Source: Eublepharis macularius (Eukaryota; Chordata; Lepidosauria; Squamata; Eublepharidae). From it: a DNA stretch of 64,000 nt. Numbering within the stretch: position 1 is the stretch's first letter; the number at the start of each line of letters is the position of its first letter. The notes under the pieces are model-generated. The model saw only the letters and a list, made by a program, of their open reading frames with translations, had not been told where the DNA came from and searched no databases. Location: assembly GCF_028583425.1 (NCBI RefSeq), contig NC_072801.1, positions 56,931,766-56,995,765 on the forward strand, written 5' to 3'. A program made the translations under genes and the position numbers. Below, one piece after another: positions 33,201-42,400 of this stretch.

Positions 33201-35037
33201 TTCATCAGCTCTTACATGAAAGACTGTCTGAGCAAAGTAAATGTACCAGCATATGTGAATATGCTCTTTCCAATACTGATGAATGTTATAGATAACATGA
33301 ATGTTATGTTATATAACATTCATACTGATGAATGTTATAGAGTGAAAACACAGAGATATCCTACCTGTGGAATCTTGTAGACATCTAAGGCAGTAGCCAT
33401 GTGAAGTGAGATCTGAGAGTCTAGCCCTCCAGTTACAGCTACCAGGTTGTTCAGGATATCACATTTATAGTTGGGGAGTAATCTCTTTGGTGTGGATATG
33501 AGTTGCATTGTGTCTTGATAGGTCCACTTAGCATTGTAATAGCTATCATAGATATGAAATCCCAAGGTGACATTGGGCAAAATTTGTGGGTTTTCATTGA
33601 CTTCCTTTACTGCAAATGCCAGTGCCAGAATGTGCTGGTAATTCTTAGTTACAATGCTACAATAAGAATATGATGCACATTTAAAATTAAAACAAAAAAA
33701 ATTCTTGCATTCAACTTCTACAGAGTACTTGGAAGTTTGTTTAAAACTTGGCTCTAACTGAACGTCTGCCAAACTGATTTTGAAGACTTGATTTAGAGCC
33801 AAACTACAAGTGACGTCTTACACAGGTTGGACACTAGTCGGCTTCCTTCAAGTTTTGATGGGAAATGTAGGTGCCCTGGTTTTACAGCTTGGCTCTCCAT
33901 TACAGCTGCAAGACCAGGATGCCTACATTTCCCATCAAAACTTGAGGGAAGCCAACTAGAGTCCAACCTGTGTAAGACGTCACTTTTAGTTTGGCTCTTA
34001 GAGAAGCTGCCTCCTGCAGCCCTGGGTCAGCTTTGCAGTCTTATATAAAGAAACTACCTGATAGGGATTGAACTGGAAACAAGCTAGGAAGTTTGCAATC
34101 TCATATCCTGTATCTTCATAACTCTAAACAGTTTCACAGTAAAGGACAGCATTTCTAAGTAAAGTGGATTTTTTGAAGGAATCTGAACAACAGCTTTGCA
34201 TTGTTACATGGAAATTGCTATATCTGAGTGGGAGGTAGGTGACAAAGAAGTTATACCTGCATGAACCCCTCCAATTTTCCTCTCTGCAGCCTGTATCCTG
34301 AAGAGAAATAAGTGAGAAGGCACCTCAGGATGCACAGATGTTCATAGTTTTCTATTCCTGGGTTCTAACTGTTGATTTTATAGGTTTGTTAATATTGTCT
34401 ATGCAATCTGTATGGATTTTACATTGATACATGGTACGGTATATTTATGAAATAAACCTATAATTCAGCCATACCCTTATTTTTAGTACCCTGTTTTTTA
34501 TCTGACTGGATCACATTTATGATAAAGAATATGACTGACCACACTGCATTTTCTCAACATGAACTTCATTGTATATTTATGCAGTATATTAAAAATAGAG
34601 AGGCAAATATAGCAATCAATTCAAATTTGCTTCTTCAATTCTGGGTTGTTTCTTCCCAACTTGAATTCATTCTGGAACGGCTTGTCTTTCTTTAAGAATT
34701 CTGTTGATTCTAGTTAGTCTTTATACCCAAACTGAATTTGACAGTATTATCAGTTCTAAGGAGAGAGAACTCTATTGACCAATAAAGGAAGGAATGATGT
34801 AAGTTTAACTGCTTACACAAGCTCGTCAGAAAATGGTGGGGGTGGATTTATTCTGAAATCCACTGAGCTGGAGACAATGAAGGCGTGAGAAACAATGCCA
34901 CCAATAAAGACGTCTCCTGACTTGTGATATTCATGGAGTGGAGGGTGTAGATATCTCATCCAGCACTGAGTATTGTGGAGCTTAGCAATCGTAGCAGGAA
35001 GTAAGAAAAGTAACAAATAAATACCATGGACATCCAT
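23400..35037 (-). CDS. VMN2R: V2R gene B: complete vomeronasal type-2 receptor
   Basis: Six exons on the minus strand: 35037-34817, 33656-33365, 33014-32154, 29944-29717, 27399-27273 and 24295-23400. They sum to 2625 nt, an open frame of 874 codons plus stop, and every intron is GT-AG. Order: signal peptide, Venus-flytrap ligand-binding domain, nine-cysteine linker, seven-helix family C domain. V2Rs sit in the membrane of vomeronasal sensory neurons, bind peptide or protein pheromones and act through Gao and TRPC2. Gene A is the closest relative here. Coordinates cover exons and introns. Squamates carry large V2R families, so no orthologous name is given. Confidence 0.93.
24697..24760. repeat. 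decayed short palindromic MITE
   Basis: CAGTGCAATCCTAATCAGAG to TTTAGGACTGCACAC resembles the element at 13915-14013, with the middle degraded. Confidence 0.45.
25111..25370. mobile_element. hAT-type MITE, CAGGGC termini
   Basis: 260 bp with termini CAGGGCTTTTTTTCTGGG and CCTGGAAAAAAGCCCTG and an exact 8-bp target-site duplication GTTGTAGA (25103-25110 and 25371-25378). The centre is a long inverted repeat (CCTCTGATCTCCAGACAGAG against its inverse at about 25276). It lies in intron 5 of V2R-B. Confidence 0.9.
25379..27272. other. rest of V2R-B intron 5
   Basis: Contains a TACA microsatellite (25912-25930) and AT-rich sequence. The block from about 26130 to 27160, with an AATAAA near 26760, is repeat-like but not assigned. 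No coding sequence. Confidence 0.45.
27273..27399 (-). CDS. VMN2R: V2R-B exon 5 (cysteine-rich linker)
   Basis: 127 nt, from [20 protein letters not shown] to [10 protein letters not shown] plus one base, joining GAT at the start of exon 6. It carries six cysteines of the nine-cysteine domain that links ligand binding to the membrane domain. Its acceptor lies only 32 bp from a hAT MITE. Confidence 0.93.
27432..28187. mobile_element. hAT-type non-autonomous transposon, copy 3
   Basis: 756 bp, starting TAGAAGTGGGCATGAACA and ending GTTTGTGCCCACCTCTA, with an exact 8-bp target-site duplication GTTATCAT (27424-27431 and 28188-28195). Internally it holds two related G-rich and C-rich blocks around 27660-27940 with CCTGACAAGCGGCTGAGT-like repeats. 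It lies in intron 4 of V2R-B, 32 bp upstream of exon 5 in the gene's direction. Confidence 0.92.
28860..29655 (-). mobile_element. L2-type LINE, 5'-truncated
   Basis: On the minus strand 29655-29430 encodes [40 protein letters not shown] and [13 protein letters not shown], the conserved C-terminal block of L2 ORF2. It continues through further ORF2 sequence to an A+T-rich 3' end with TTTATTTATTTATTT at about 28862-28880. It is decayed but recognisable, and lies in intron 4 of V2R-B. Confidence 0.78.
29717..29944 (-). CDS. VMN2R: V2R-B exon 4
   Basis: 228 nt, open: [20 protein letters not shown] to [14 protein letters not shown]; donor CAG/GTGAAA. Confidence 0.93.
30722..30870 (-). mobile_element. 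5S-rRNA-derived SINE, decayed copy
   Basis: On the plus strand GCTGACTCATGGTGACATCA is the inverted body. GCATCCAAGTAATGATTGTG with GCCAACTGCTTATTATCTAA is the inverted 5S-like head (compare 14530-14600). It lies in intron 3 of V2R-B. Confidence 0.6.
31008..31225 (+). mobile_element. 5S-rRNA-derived SINE, copy 2
   Basis: CCCTGACCTGGATGGCTCAG, CAGAAGCTAAGCATTGTCAA and TTAATACTTGGATGGGGGAC show the 5S head. GGCAGGCAATGGCAAATGC and CAAAAGTCAGCTGCAACTTG show the body. Flanks share TAAAATCA, an imperfect target-site duplication. Confidence 0.82.
31256..31560 (-). mobile_element. LINE 3' relic (L2/CR1 type)
   Basis: GGGAGGGCGTTCCAAAGATG and GCGGGGCCTGAGATCAG correspond to a decayed inverted C-terminal and 3' region like the L2 at 28860-29655. 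No frame remains. Confidence 0.35.
32154..33014 (-). CDS. VMN2R: V2R-B exon 3
   Basis: 861 nt, acceptor CTTTCCAG, donor [31 protein letters not shown] to TNSKWWQ. It is the main ligand-binding exon, collinear with gene A. Differences cluster in the stretch before the [12 protein letters not shown] segment and at the C-terminal end. Confidence 0.93.
33365..33656 (-). CDS. VMN2R: V2R-B exon 2
   Basis: 292 nt, acceptor TTATTGTAG, donor [31 protein letters not shown] to [11 protein letters not shown]; only a handful of residues differ from gene A. Confidence 0.93.
33796..33997. mobile_element. palindromic MITE, long family, copy 1
   Basis: 202 bp, TIRs GAGCCAAACTACAAGTGACG and CGTCACTTTTAGTTTGGCTC, with a second paired block GTTTTGATGGGAAATGTAGG inside. 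TSD TTA (33793-33795 and 33998-34000). The paralogous site in gene A intron 1 (about 17403) reads straight through GATTTAGAGAAGCTGCCTCC, an empty site. Confidence 0.92.
34817..35037 (-). CDS. VMN2R: V2R-B exon 1 (signal peptide)
   Basis: Starts [20 protein letters not shown], a hydrophobic signal peptide, and ends [11 protein letters not shown] at donor GT/GTAAGC. I chose the ATG at 35037 because the codon before it is TTG and the length then equals exon 1 of gene A; a second in-frame ATG is not available within the signal peptide. Confidence 0.88.
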
Positions 35038-35433
35038 CAAATACCATGAACATCCACACAGTTTTTTTCTCTATCAACACATTGTACTATTTGGATCCAT
35101 AATTCTGTCACTAGATTCAATATGACTAACACACCCTGACCCAAACATACTTTGACATTGCCAATAGGCTTCTAGCAAGTAGCATTCACAAGACAAAGGA
35201 AAAGCTTTAATTCATCAGAGATCACAATAGTGGTTCATGCTCTATTTATGATCCTTCGTTCATGGGCTTCACAGTTTGTGTTATATTTTTACTCTCCTTC
35301 ACACACTCGCTAAAAGGTTTGTTGATGACTATGAGAAATCCAGTGGTGATTTGTCAAGCAGCAGAGTTAATTATACTTCTTTTAATAATTAAAGGGGAAA
35401 GTAATTACTGATTCAGAGATGAATCCCCTTGTA

Positions 35434-35458
35434 TCACACACACACACACACACACACA
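35434..35458. repeat. (CA)n microsatellite
   Basis: About 12 uninterrupted CA units upstream of V2R-B exon 1. The homologous stretch upstream of gene A has no CA run. Confidence 0.95.
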
Positions 35459-35612
35459 ATGGTTGCCACTTCAGAACAGAACTTTGTATCCATCTTATAC
35501 AGAAAATGAGCATATCGGGTCATTAAAACTGTGTGGGACAGTTTAAGTACCTTTCCTTATGCAGTATGGCTCTGTCCCTAATCAGGACCTGGCCTGCACA
35601 CCTGTAAACTGA

Positions 35613-35730
35613 GGGCGAAGCTACAAGTGACGAATGACACTTGAACGGCAAGTGTATTTCTCCCTGTTCACTTGCACTCCACTCAATCCACTTGCTGTTC
35701 AAGTGTCATTTGTCACTTGTAGCTTGGCCC
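35613..35730. mobile_element. 118-bp palindromic MITE, copy 1
   Basis: TIRs of about 40 bp: GGGCGAAGCTACAAGTGACG at the left against CACTTGTAGCTTGGCCC at the right, then GAATGACACTTGAACGGCAA and its inverse. TSD TGA (35610-35612 and 35731-35733). The whole element can fold into one hairpin. Confidence 0.92.
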
Positions 35731-36152
35731 TGAATTCCAAGTGGGGAGCTGGCATCACAAATCAACTGGAAACTGTTCTGGTGGACCTAGACATGACCTA
35801 ATGATTGTGCAATCTCTAGTTAGGTTAGGGTTGGTAGGTACTCCCTGGCAACCGGGGAGGCAGGTTGCGAGTGACAGGAGATACTTACCAGGCACATGGG
35901 CTTTCTGAAAATATTGTTACATCGCTGGCAGCATGCTGACCTTGCTCGCTGAAGTAACATCATCATGTCACTAGACCTGCCAGAACTGCTCTGGTATTTG
36001 GGCGGAAGTCTCTGGTGATGTGATGATGCCACTTCCAGGCACACAGAAAGCTATGTCCTCATCTTGCTACACTGCCTGGCCTCCCTGCAGTATCCCACTT
36101 TTCCCCCACCACTGTCCAGCTGTGCTACACATGCTGGAGCAGAGGAGCCTCA

Positions 36153-36270
36153 GGGCCAAACTACACATGACGAATGACACTTGAACGGCAAGTGGATTGA
36201 GTGGACGGCAAGTGAACAGGGAGAAATACACTTGCCATTCAAGTGTCATTCGTCATGTGTAGCTTGGCCC
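36153..36270. mobile_element. 118-bp palindromic MITE, copy 2
   Basis: Same family: GGGCCAAACTACACATGACG ... CATGTGTAGCTTGGCCC. TSD TCA (36150-36152 and 36271-36273). The central 40 bp are inverted relative to copy 1. Confidence 0.92.
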
Positions 36271-36956
36271 TCAGACTCCACTCCTAGGAAAGGCCTGGTA
36301 ACCCTATGTTACACCTACCAAAAATAGAATGGAAGATTCCAGTACACTGCTAGCATCTTTGTTAGAAGGCATGGTAAAGCAGGAAGAAATATTACAGATG
36401 ATGCAGCCACCCTGATTAATGGTTTCAAAGGCCCTCTGTGAGGCAGGCCTACATCCATTCTGAGGCTGTAGTTTTCATTGAATAAGGTGGTAAGGTGGTG
36501 TATGATTCTGCCACTTCACTGCTAACTTCACTTTTTAACTTTTTTAAAAGCAGGTGCCTCAAAACTGCTCTTCCTTGGCGCTACATGAAAAACAAAGAAA
36601 AGGAGATTTTGACAAGAGGGGAAAGTCCCACAATAATGGCAGCAACATATATCCAAGGACACATGATCTGCCCAGATCTTTAGCTGTATTTAGTTATCTA
36701 GTTCTTCTCTTTTTAGTGTACAGTTCTGATTTTAAATTCTTTATTTGCCAACATTGTATGCAAACATTTACATTTTATACTGCTTTTGTTATCTGTTAGT
36801 AGCACTTTTCTGTAAACCTCTCCTGAAGAAAACCTTCCTGGACTATTATACTTTAGCAAATATCCCCCTTTGCAGGAAATATGCTTCTGCTGGAACTATG
36901 TTAACTCTTACCTTTCCTGAATAAGACAAGTGTTTAGCAACAAAAAATCACAACTT

Positions 36957-37022
36957 TTATTTATTCATTCATTCATTCATTTATTTGTTTGTTTGTTTAT
37001 TTGTTTGTTTGTTTGTTTATTC
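36957..37022. repeat. (ATTC)n-(GTTT)n microsatellite
   Basis: ATTCATTCATTCATTCATTT is followed by GTTTGTTTGTTTATTTG and more GTTT units; a compound tetranucleotide repeat. Confidence 0.9.
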
Positions 37023-37600
37023 TTCCTTTCTTCCACAAAGCAGGAATCAAGATGCATGCAATAAATATCACACTAATCAGGCATATTATAATAAAAAGAG
37101 CATTAACAGTTCTCACATAACAAGTATCAGATGGGAGAGGTAACAATCTTTCCCTCAGGCAGAGACCCTGTTAGTGTCTCAAACAGACCAGAAAGTGGAG
37201 CTGACCAGCTAGTTTTCCTCTGTCATTCTGAAACTTGTCCCTTTAGGGGCAATGACATGTTTTCTTGTTTTACCCTGTTTTATTTCTCTGTTTCGTTGTT
37301 TAACATGTATATTTATCATGCTGCCTTGTCATCACAACAGAAGGTTCTGCTTTTGAATCCTTCACAATTCATTGTTCTTCCTAACATCAATGAATTTGCT
37401 TATTCTTTATACCATAAAAATACCACACACACCACACCAAAGTGTACTATGGTCTTTTAAGAGAACTATTATCCCACCTAATAATTATCCATCATCTATT
37501 TTTACCCACTATCCATAACAACTATTTGTTTTGGATTCATTTTCAATTTCTTTACATCCTTCATCCTTTAACTGAATCAAGAGTGGTTCAGAAAGAAACT

Positions 37601-37720
37601 ATGAGCCAACCTACAAATGATGAATGACAATTGAACAGCAAGTGAACAGACTTATGTGTATTCCTCCCTATTCACTACATGATCAAGTGGAGTGCAAGTG
37701 AACAGGGAGGAATACACGTG
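37601..37720. mobile_element. decayed member of the 118-bp MITE family
   Basis: GAGCCAACCTACAAATGATG and AATGACAATTGAACAGCAAG keep the left TIR. AAGTGGAGTGCAAGTGAACA and GGGAGGAATACACGTGAG keep the centre. The right TIR is lost. Confidence 0.65.
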
Positions 37721-38490
37721 AGTCTAGTGTTTCAGGAGTCTGGCAGAAAATCTGTACCGGGCACCAGACAAATAGCCCACCTTCCTTGTTAGATGGAGTA
37801 TTTAGTGGGACCACAAAGCAGTGAGTAGGAATCCACTGATTTCCTAATAACCATATGAAACTACTTAAGTCCTCTCACCATGTATAATAGACTAACTACA
37901 TTACTGATGCTAAAAATGTTGAATAAGAATATATATATTTAAATTCATAAGGCTTTACTTCTCCAACATTAGTATCTTCTTTAAACAAATAATAATTTCT
38001 TATTTAGCTTAAGCATTGCTCCCATGAAGGACTGCACCTTACTGTCCATCATAGTAGTTAAAGGGTAATTTGTTTCAGCCTCTCTTAAACATAAGAATAT
38101 TAATGATTTATAATTAATCATCGATCCTGAGCAAATGAGAACTGTGGCTAGGGCTGGATGCTCAGATGGATAGAAACTGGATGCTGCTATTTTGGGGGAC
38201 CACCTTCTACCAATGAGGCATTAAAAAAAGAGGTATTTTCTCAACCTTAAAAAAACTTATGCCTGGGTTGGAAGGTTCTTTGGGTGATGGCAATTGTAAA
38301 TAGGGCTCTCTGTGACCCCTGGAGTCAGTTCCACTGGGCTAGAGGGAAGCATGTGGGAAATCATAGGTGGGATGAATCAGAGCTCCAAGTAGACTCCACT
38401 TATCATATTGCACTGATTGGGAAGCTGATGAGAGGGAAAGTCCCAGAATCATGTACAAAAAACTATCTTTAATTTCCTGTAGAAAGCAAA

Positions 38491-39407
38491 TTACTCTTGT
38501 TTTCTCTGTGTTTTACCCCTTATTAATCTTTTCCTCTTGTTTAATTCAGGTCTCAACAAAATTATATAGCATTTAGGGAAAAAAATTAAACTCAACAGCC
38601 CAGCACTGGAAGCTAAGATAGAGAAAACTTCCACAGCGACCATGTATTTTCCCTTTGTGCTCAAGTAGGTCGGAACAAAGGATATCCAAACACTACAAAA
38701 GACCAACATGCTGAAAGTGATGAATTTGGCTTCATTGAACGTATCAGGTAGTTTTCGGGCAAAGAAAGCCACAGTGAAGCTCAGAAGGGCCAAGAATCCC
38801 ATGTAACCCAAGACACAGTAAAACAGAGTCACAGACCCTTCATTACATTCTAGGACAATTTCTTCAGTCTCTGAATACATGTCAATATCTGGAAATGGAG
38901 AAGACGTTGCTAACCAGACAGCACAAATGCCTGCTTGAACAAAGGAACAGGAAAGAACAATACAGGTGGTCAGTCTTTTCCTCACCCATTTCCACTTGCC
39001 AGATCCTGGCTTGGTGGCCATGAAAGCCAGAACCACAGTCATGGTTTTGGCCAGCACGCAAGAAATAGCCACTGAAAAGATGATGCCAAAAACAGTTTGG
39101 CGGAGGAGGCAGGTCACCAATTCAGGCTGGCCAATGAACAGGAAAGCACAAAGGAAGCAGAGTAGGAGAGAGACAAGAAGAGTATAGGTGAGGCTCTGGT
39201 TGTTGGCTTTGACGATGGGAGTGTTGTGATATTTCTTAAATGTACTTAGCATCAGAACAGTGATCAAAGAGAGTGAAAGAGCAAAAAAGGCTAAACTCAT
39301 CCCCAAAGGTTCTTCATAAGAAAGAAAGCTGATGTTCTTGGGAATACATGAATCCTTCTTTTTGTTTGGATACTTTTCTTCCGAACACTTCAAGCAATCA
39401 TTGAGGT
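38491..39407 (-). CDS. VMN2R: V2R-C exon 6 (seven-helix domain)
   Basis: 917 nt, acceptor [27 protein letters not shown], then [56 protein letters not shown] and [13 protein letters not shown] mark the family C seven-helix domain. Stop at 38491-38493 after KTQRKQE. Confidence 0.95.
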
Positions 39408-42400
39408 CTGAAAACAAAAAGATGTTGTTATTTGTAGTGGTGCAATACCTTATAAAAAATCAAACTAATATTTGTTTGCTGTTCTTCATGCACATGAAAA
39501 GATTTTTTTATCCATAAAACTGAAAGATCCTCTGAAATGTGGCAGAGATGTGAGGATGGGAATAATAATTTATTACTGATTTTTCTTCACGGTGTTATGG
39601 TCTGATCAAGTTAAAGCTTTGTGGACTAAAGGAGCAACTGCAAAGAAAATTGAGACTGAAGTGCCCTGCTAAATCATATCTAGTGATCCATCCTATTTGA
39701 GGAAGAAGTCCACATTTGCCATGCTAGTTCAAGATTCTAATCAGCTTTCCAAGAAATACCCAATTAGCAGCTCCTTAATCGGGTCAGTGGAAATGTCCAC
39801 CTTTATGTCTTCAGGATACTGAATATATTCTCTGAATCATTCATTCATTCAGCTTATATAATGCCTCTCCGCCATGCCTGGTGCTTGAGGCAGTTTATAA
39901 TTTACATGTAAAATACAAACATTAAAATAAATAATACTATACTAAAAAGAAATACAGACATTAAAAACCAATAACACAGTAAAATACAAACATTAAAACC
40001 CATAGTAGAATACAAACATTAAAACCCATACATCTAAAAGAACAGTGCCATCCCTTAACCTTATTCATGCCCGTTGTTTATAATAAATAAATCAGATGGA
40101 GTCAAGCCAATACACATATTTGAGTCAGCCTCCAAATGCCAGATGAAACAGTTCTGCTTTGCAGGCCCTTTGAAATTTCACCAAATCCTGGAGGGATTGC
40201 AGAGAGAGGGAGCCACAACCTTAAAAGCCCTCCCTCTGGTTGAAGAGAGTCAGCCCTAGGGATAGGGATGGAGAGCAGGCGTGAGGATATATCTGGAGAG
40301 GCGATCCCATAGGTATGAGTATCCCAAAACATTAAGGGCTTTTTTCCTCTTTCCCTGAAATCCCATCTGTACTACAGCCTCCGAGTCTTAGAGCTTTTGT
40401 CCATACAGATCCCACAATCCTCAGCACCCCCTGTTTGGATTGTCACTCAGGGCCAAGCTACACATGACAAATGACACTTGAATGGCAAGTGTATTTCTCC
40501 CTGTTCACTTGCCCTCCACTCAATCCACTTCCTGTTCAAGTGTCATTCGTCATGTGTAGCTTGGCCCTCAGACCCTTCTCTCCTTTTCCTTCCCCTTTTC
40601 AACAGTAGAAAAGCTGACGGGACTTTACCCCATGGTAAACTTCTGAGGATCATGTTATTCCTATGAATATTGAATTCTTGTGAGATTTATGAACTAGGTT
40701 TTATTTCATACAGAGCAACAATAAATAAGTATATTTCTTACCCTTCTGATCTGAGATCTTCCCTTCTGGACACCGGATGCAATCGTAACAACAAAAAGGT
40801 TTCCCCTCCTTCACTTGCTTTCTATAGCCAGTCTGGCAACTCACACTACATACAGAAATGGGTTGTGTCTAATGAGCAAATGAAAGGTTAGAGAGATTGT
40901 CTCAAGATTAGGTAGTTCTTCCATATATTCATTTGTGAAGGACCCACTTATGCATTGGTTCCTAGTAATCTGTTTTTGTTGCCATACAGTTGCAACAACC
41001 TCATAGAGGGATTTTTTGAGGCAAGATATGAAAAGAGATGTTTTATCATTGGGCCAAGCTACAAGTGACGAATGACACTTGAAAGGCAAGTGGATCGAGT
41101 GGAGAGCAAGTGGAGGGAGGGCAAGTGAACAGGGAGGAATACACTTGCAGTTTAAGTGTCATTCGTCACTTGTAGTTTGGTCCTATATAGTCTGCCTCTG
41201 TGTAGCAACCCAAGTTACTTGGTGGTCTCCTATACAATACTAATCTGAGAGCAGAACCACAAGTGACAAAAGGCACAGATTGGACACTTGTCTGCTTCCC
41301 TCAAGTTTTGATGGGAAAGGTAGGCAGCTTGGCGGAATGTTGGACAAGTGACAGTTGAAAAGTCCATTGGACAGCAGTCAGAGAGTGAAGCTGCGAAACC
41401 AGGATGCCTACATTTCCCATCAAAACTTGAGGGAAGCAGACAAGTGTCCAATCTGTGCCTTTTGTCACTTGTGGTTCTGCTCTGACCCTGCTTAAGCTTC
41501 CAAGATATAATGAGATAGGGCTAGCAGTCAGTTTTCCTGCTATTCTACCACAGTAATATTTGAAATACTGGAATTATGTAGACTGAGCTAACTAATAATG
41601 CATTATTTATTCATTATTCCTAATAAGCCATAATTTAATTATTCATAATATGGAGATAATTAAAAATGTGTACATGATGCAGGACAAATCTTTGAATCCT
41701 CATTTATTATGTTACTTCAAACATTAACATTACCCAGAGTTTCTACTTAAGTGTAACTGGGGAACAAAGTACTTTTTCATACATTCATTCTGTACAGCCA
41801 AAATATCTGACATGCTGGGACAATTTTGGTTGCCCCAATTAAAAATAATTATAACTAATTATTAAATATTCAAAAGAGTTAATTATTTAACTATTCCAAA
41901 TAATAATGAAAGGATTAAAATACACACATGTTCCCATCAAAAAGTTTGCAACCTCAGTTGCTACATCATTTCAAACTAAATCAAACCAAACTTAATTCTT
42001 ATAATGGCATGCTACTGTTCTGTAGTTTCCCACTAATGCCCAGTGAAATATTTTTTGCACAGCAGAAGTGAAATTATATGAGCATTTGGACTGAATCTCA
42101 CTCCTCCTCATTGCTGTAGACTCGGTTCCATATGGCTTTTGTTCATGCAGGTCCCATGAAGCCCATAGACATAGGCATGGACCAGGAAAATGGCAGTCCA
42201 TTTGGTCCATGGTCTGTTGCATTTCACAGACCTTAAACCACAAACTTTTACAGACCTCCCCCAGTTCATGGACCAGTTCATTGGTGCATATACTGTCACT
42301 TCCGGGGGCCCTAGTCAGAGATGCCAAACTCACAAGTAGTCTTCAGCAGGCTCTTCTCCAGCCACCCTCCAACTTTGGTGAAGACTGAATTTCAGATGTC

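Larger units (their letters stand above)
36274..38490. other. intergenic between V2R-B and V2R-C
   Basis: Up to about 36660 it is the end of the A/B duplication. It then holds ATTC and TTTG microsatellites (36957-37022) and a decayed MITE (37601-37720). No host gene seen; 38280-38470 has an open stretch without any recognisable product. Confidence 0.5.

Noticed and set aside
35613-41183. Regular palindromic repeats as a CRISPR-like array
   Set aside because: Copies are spaced irregularly, have target-site duplications and lie in a vertebrate genome; they are MITEs.
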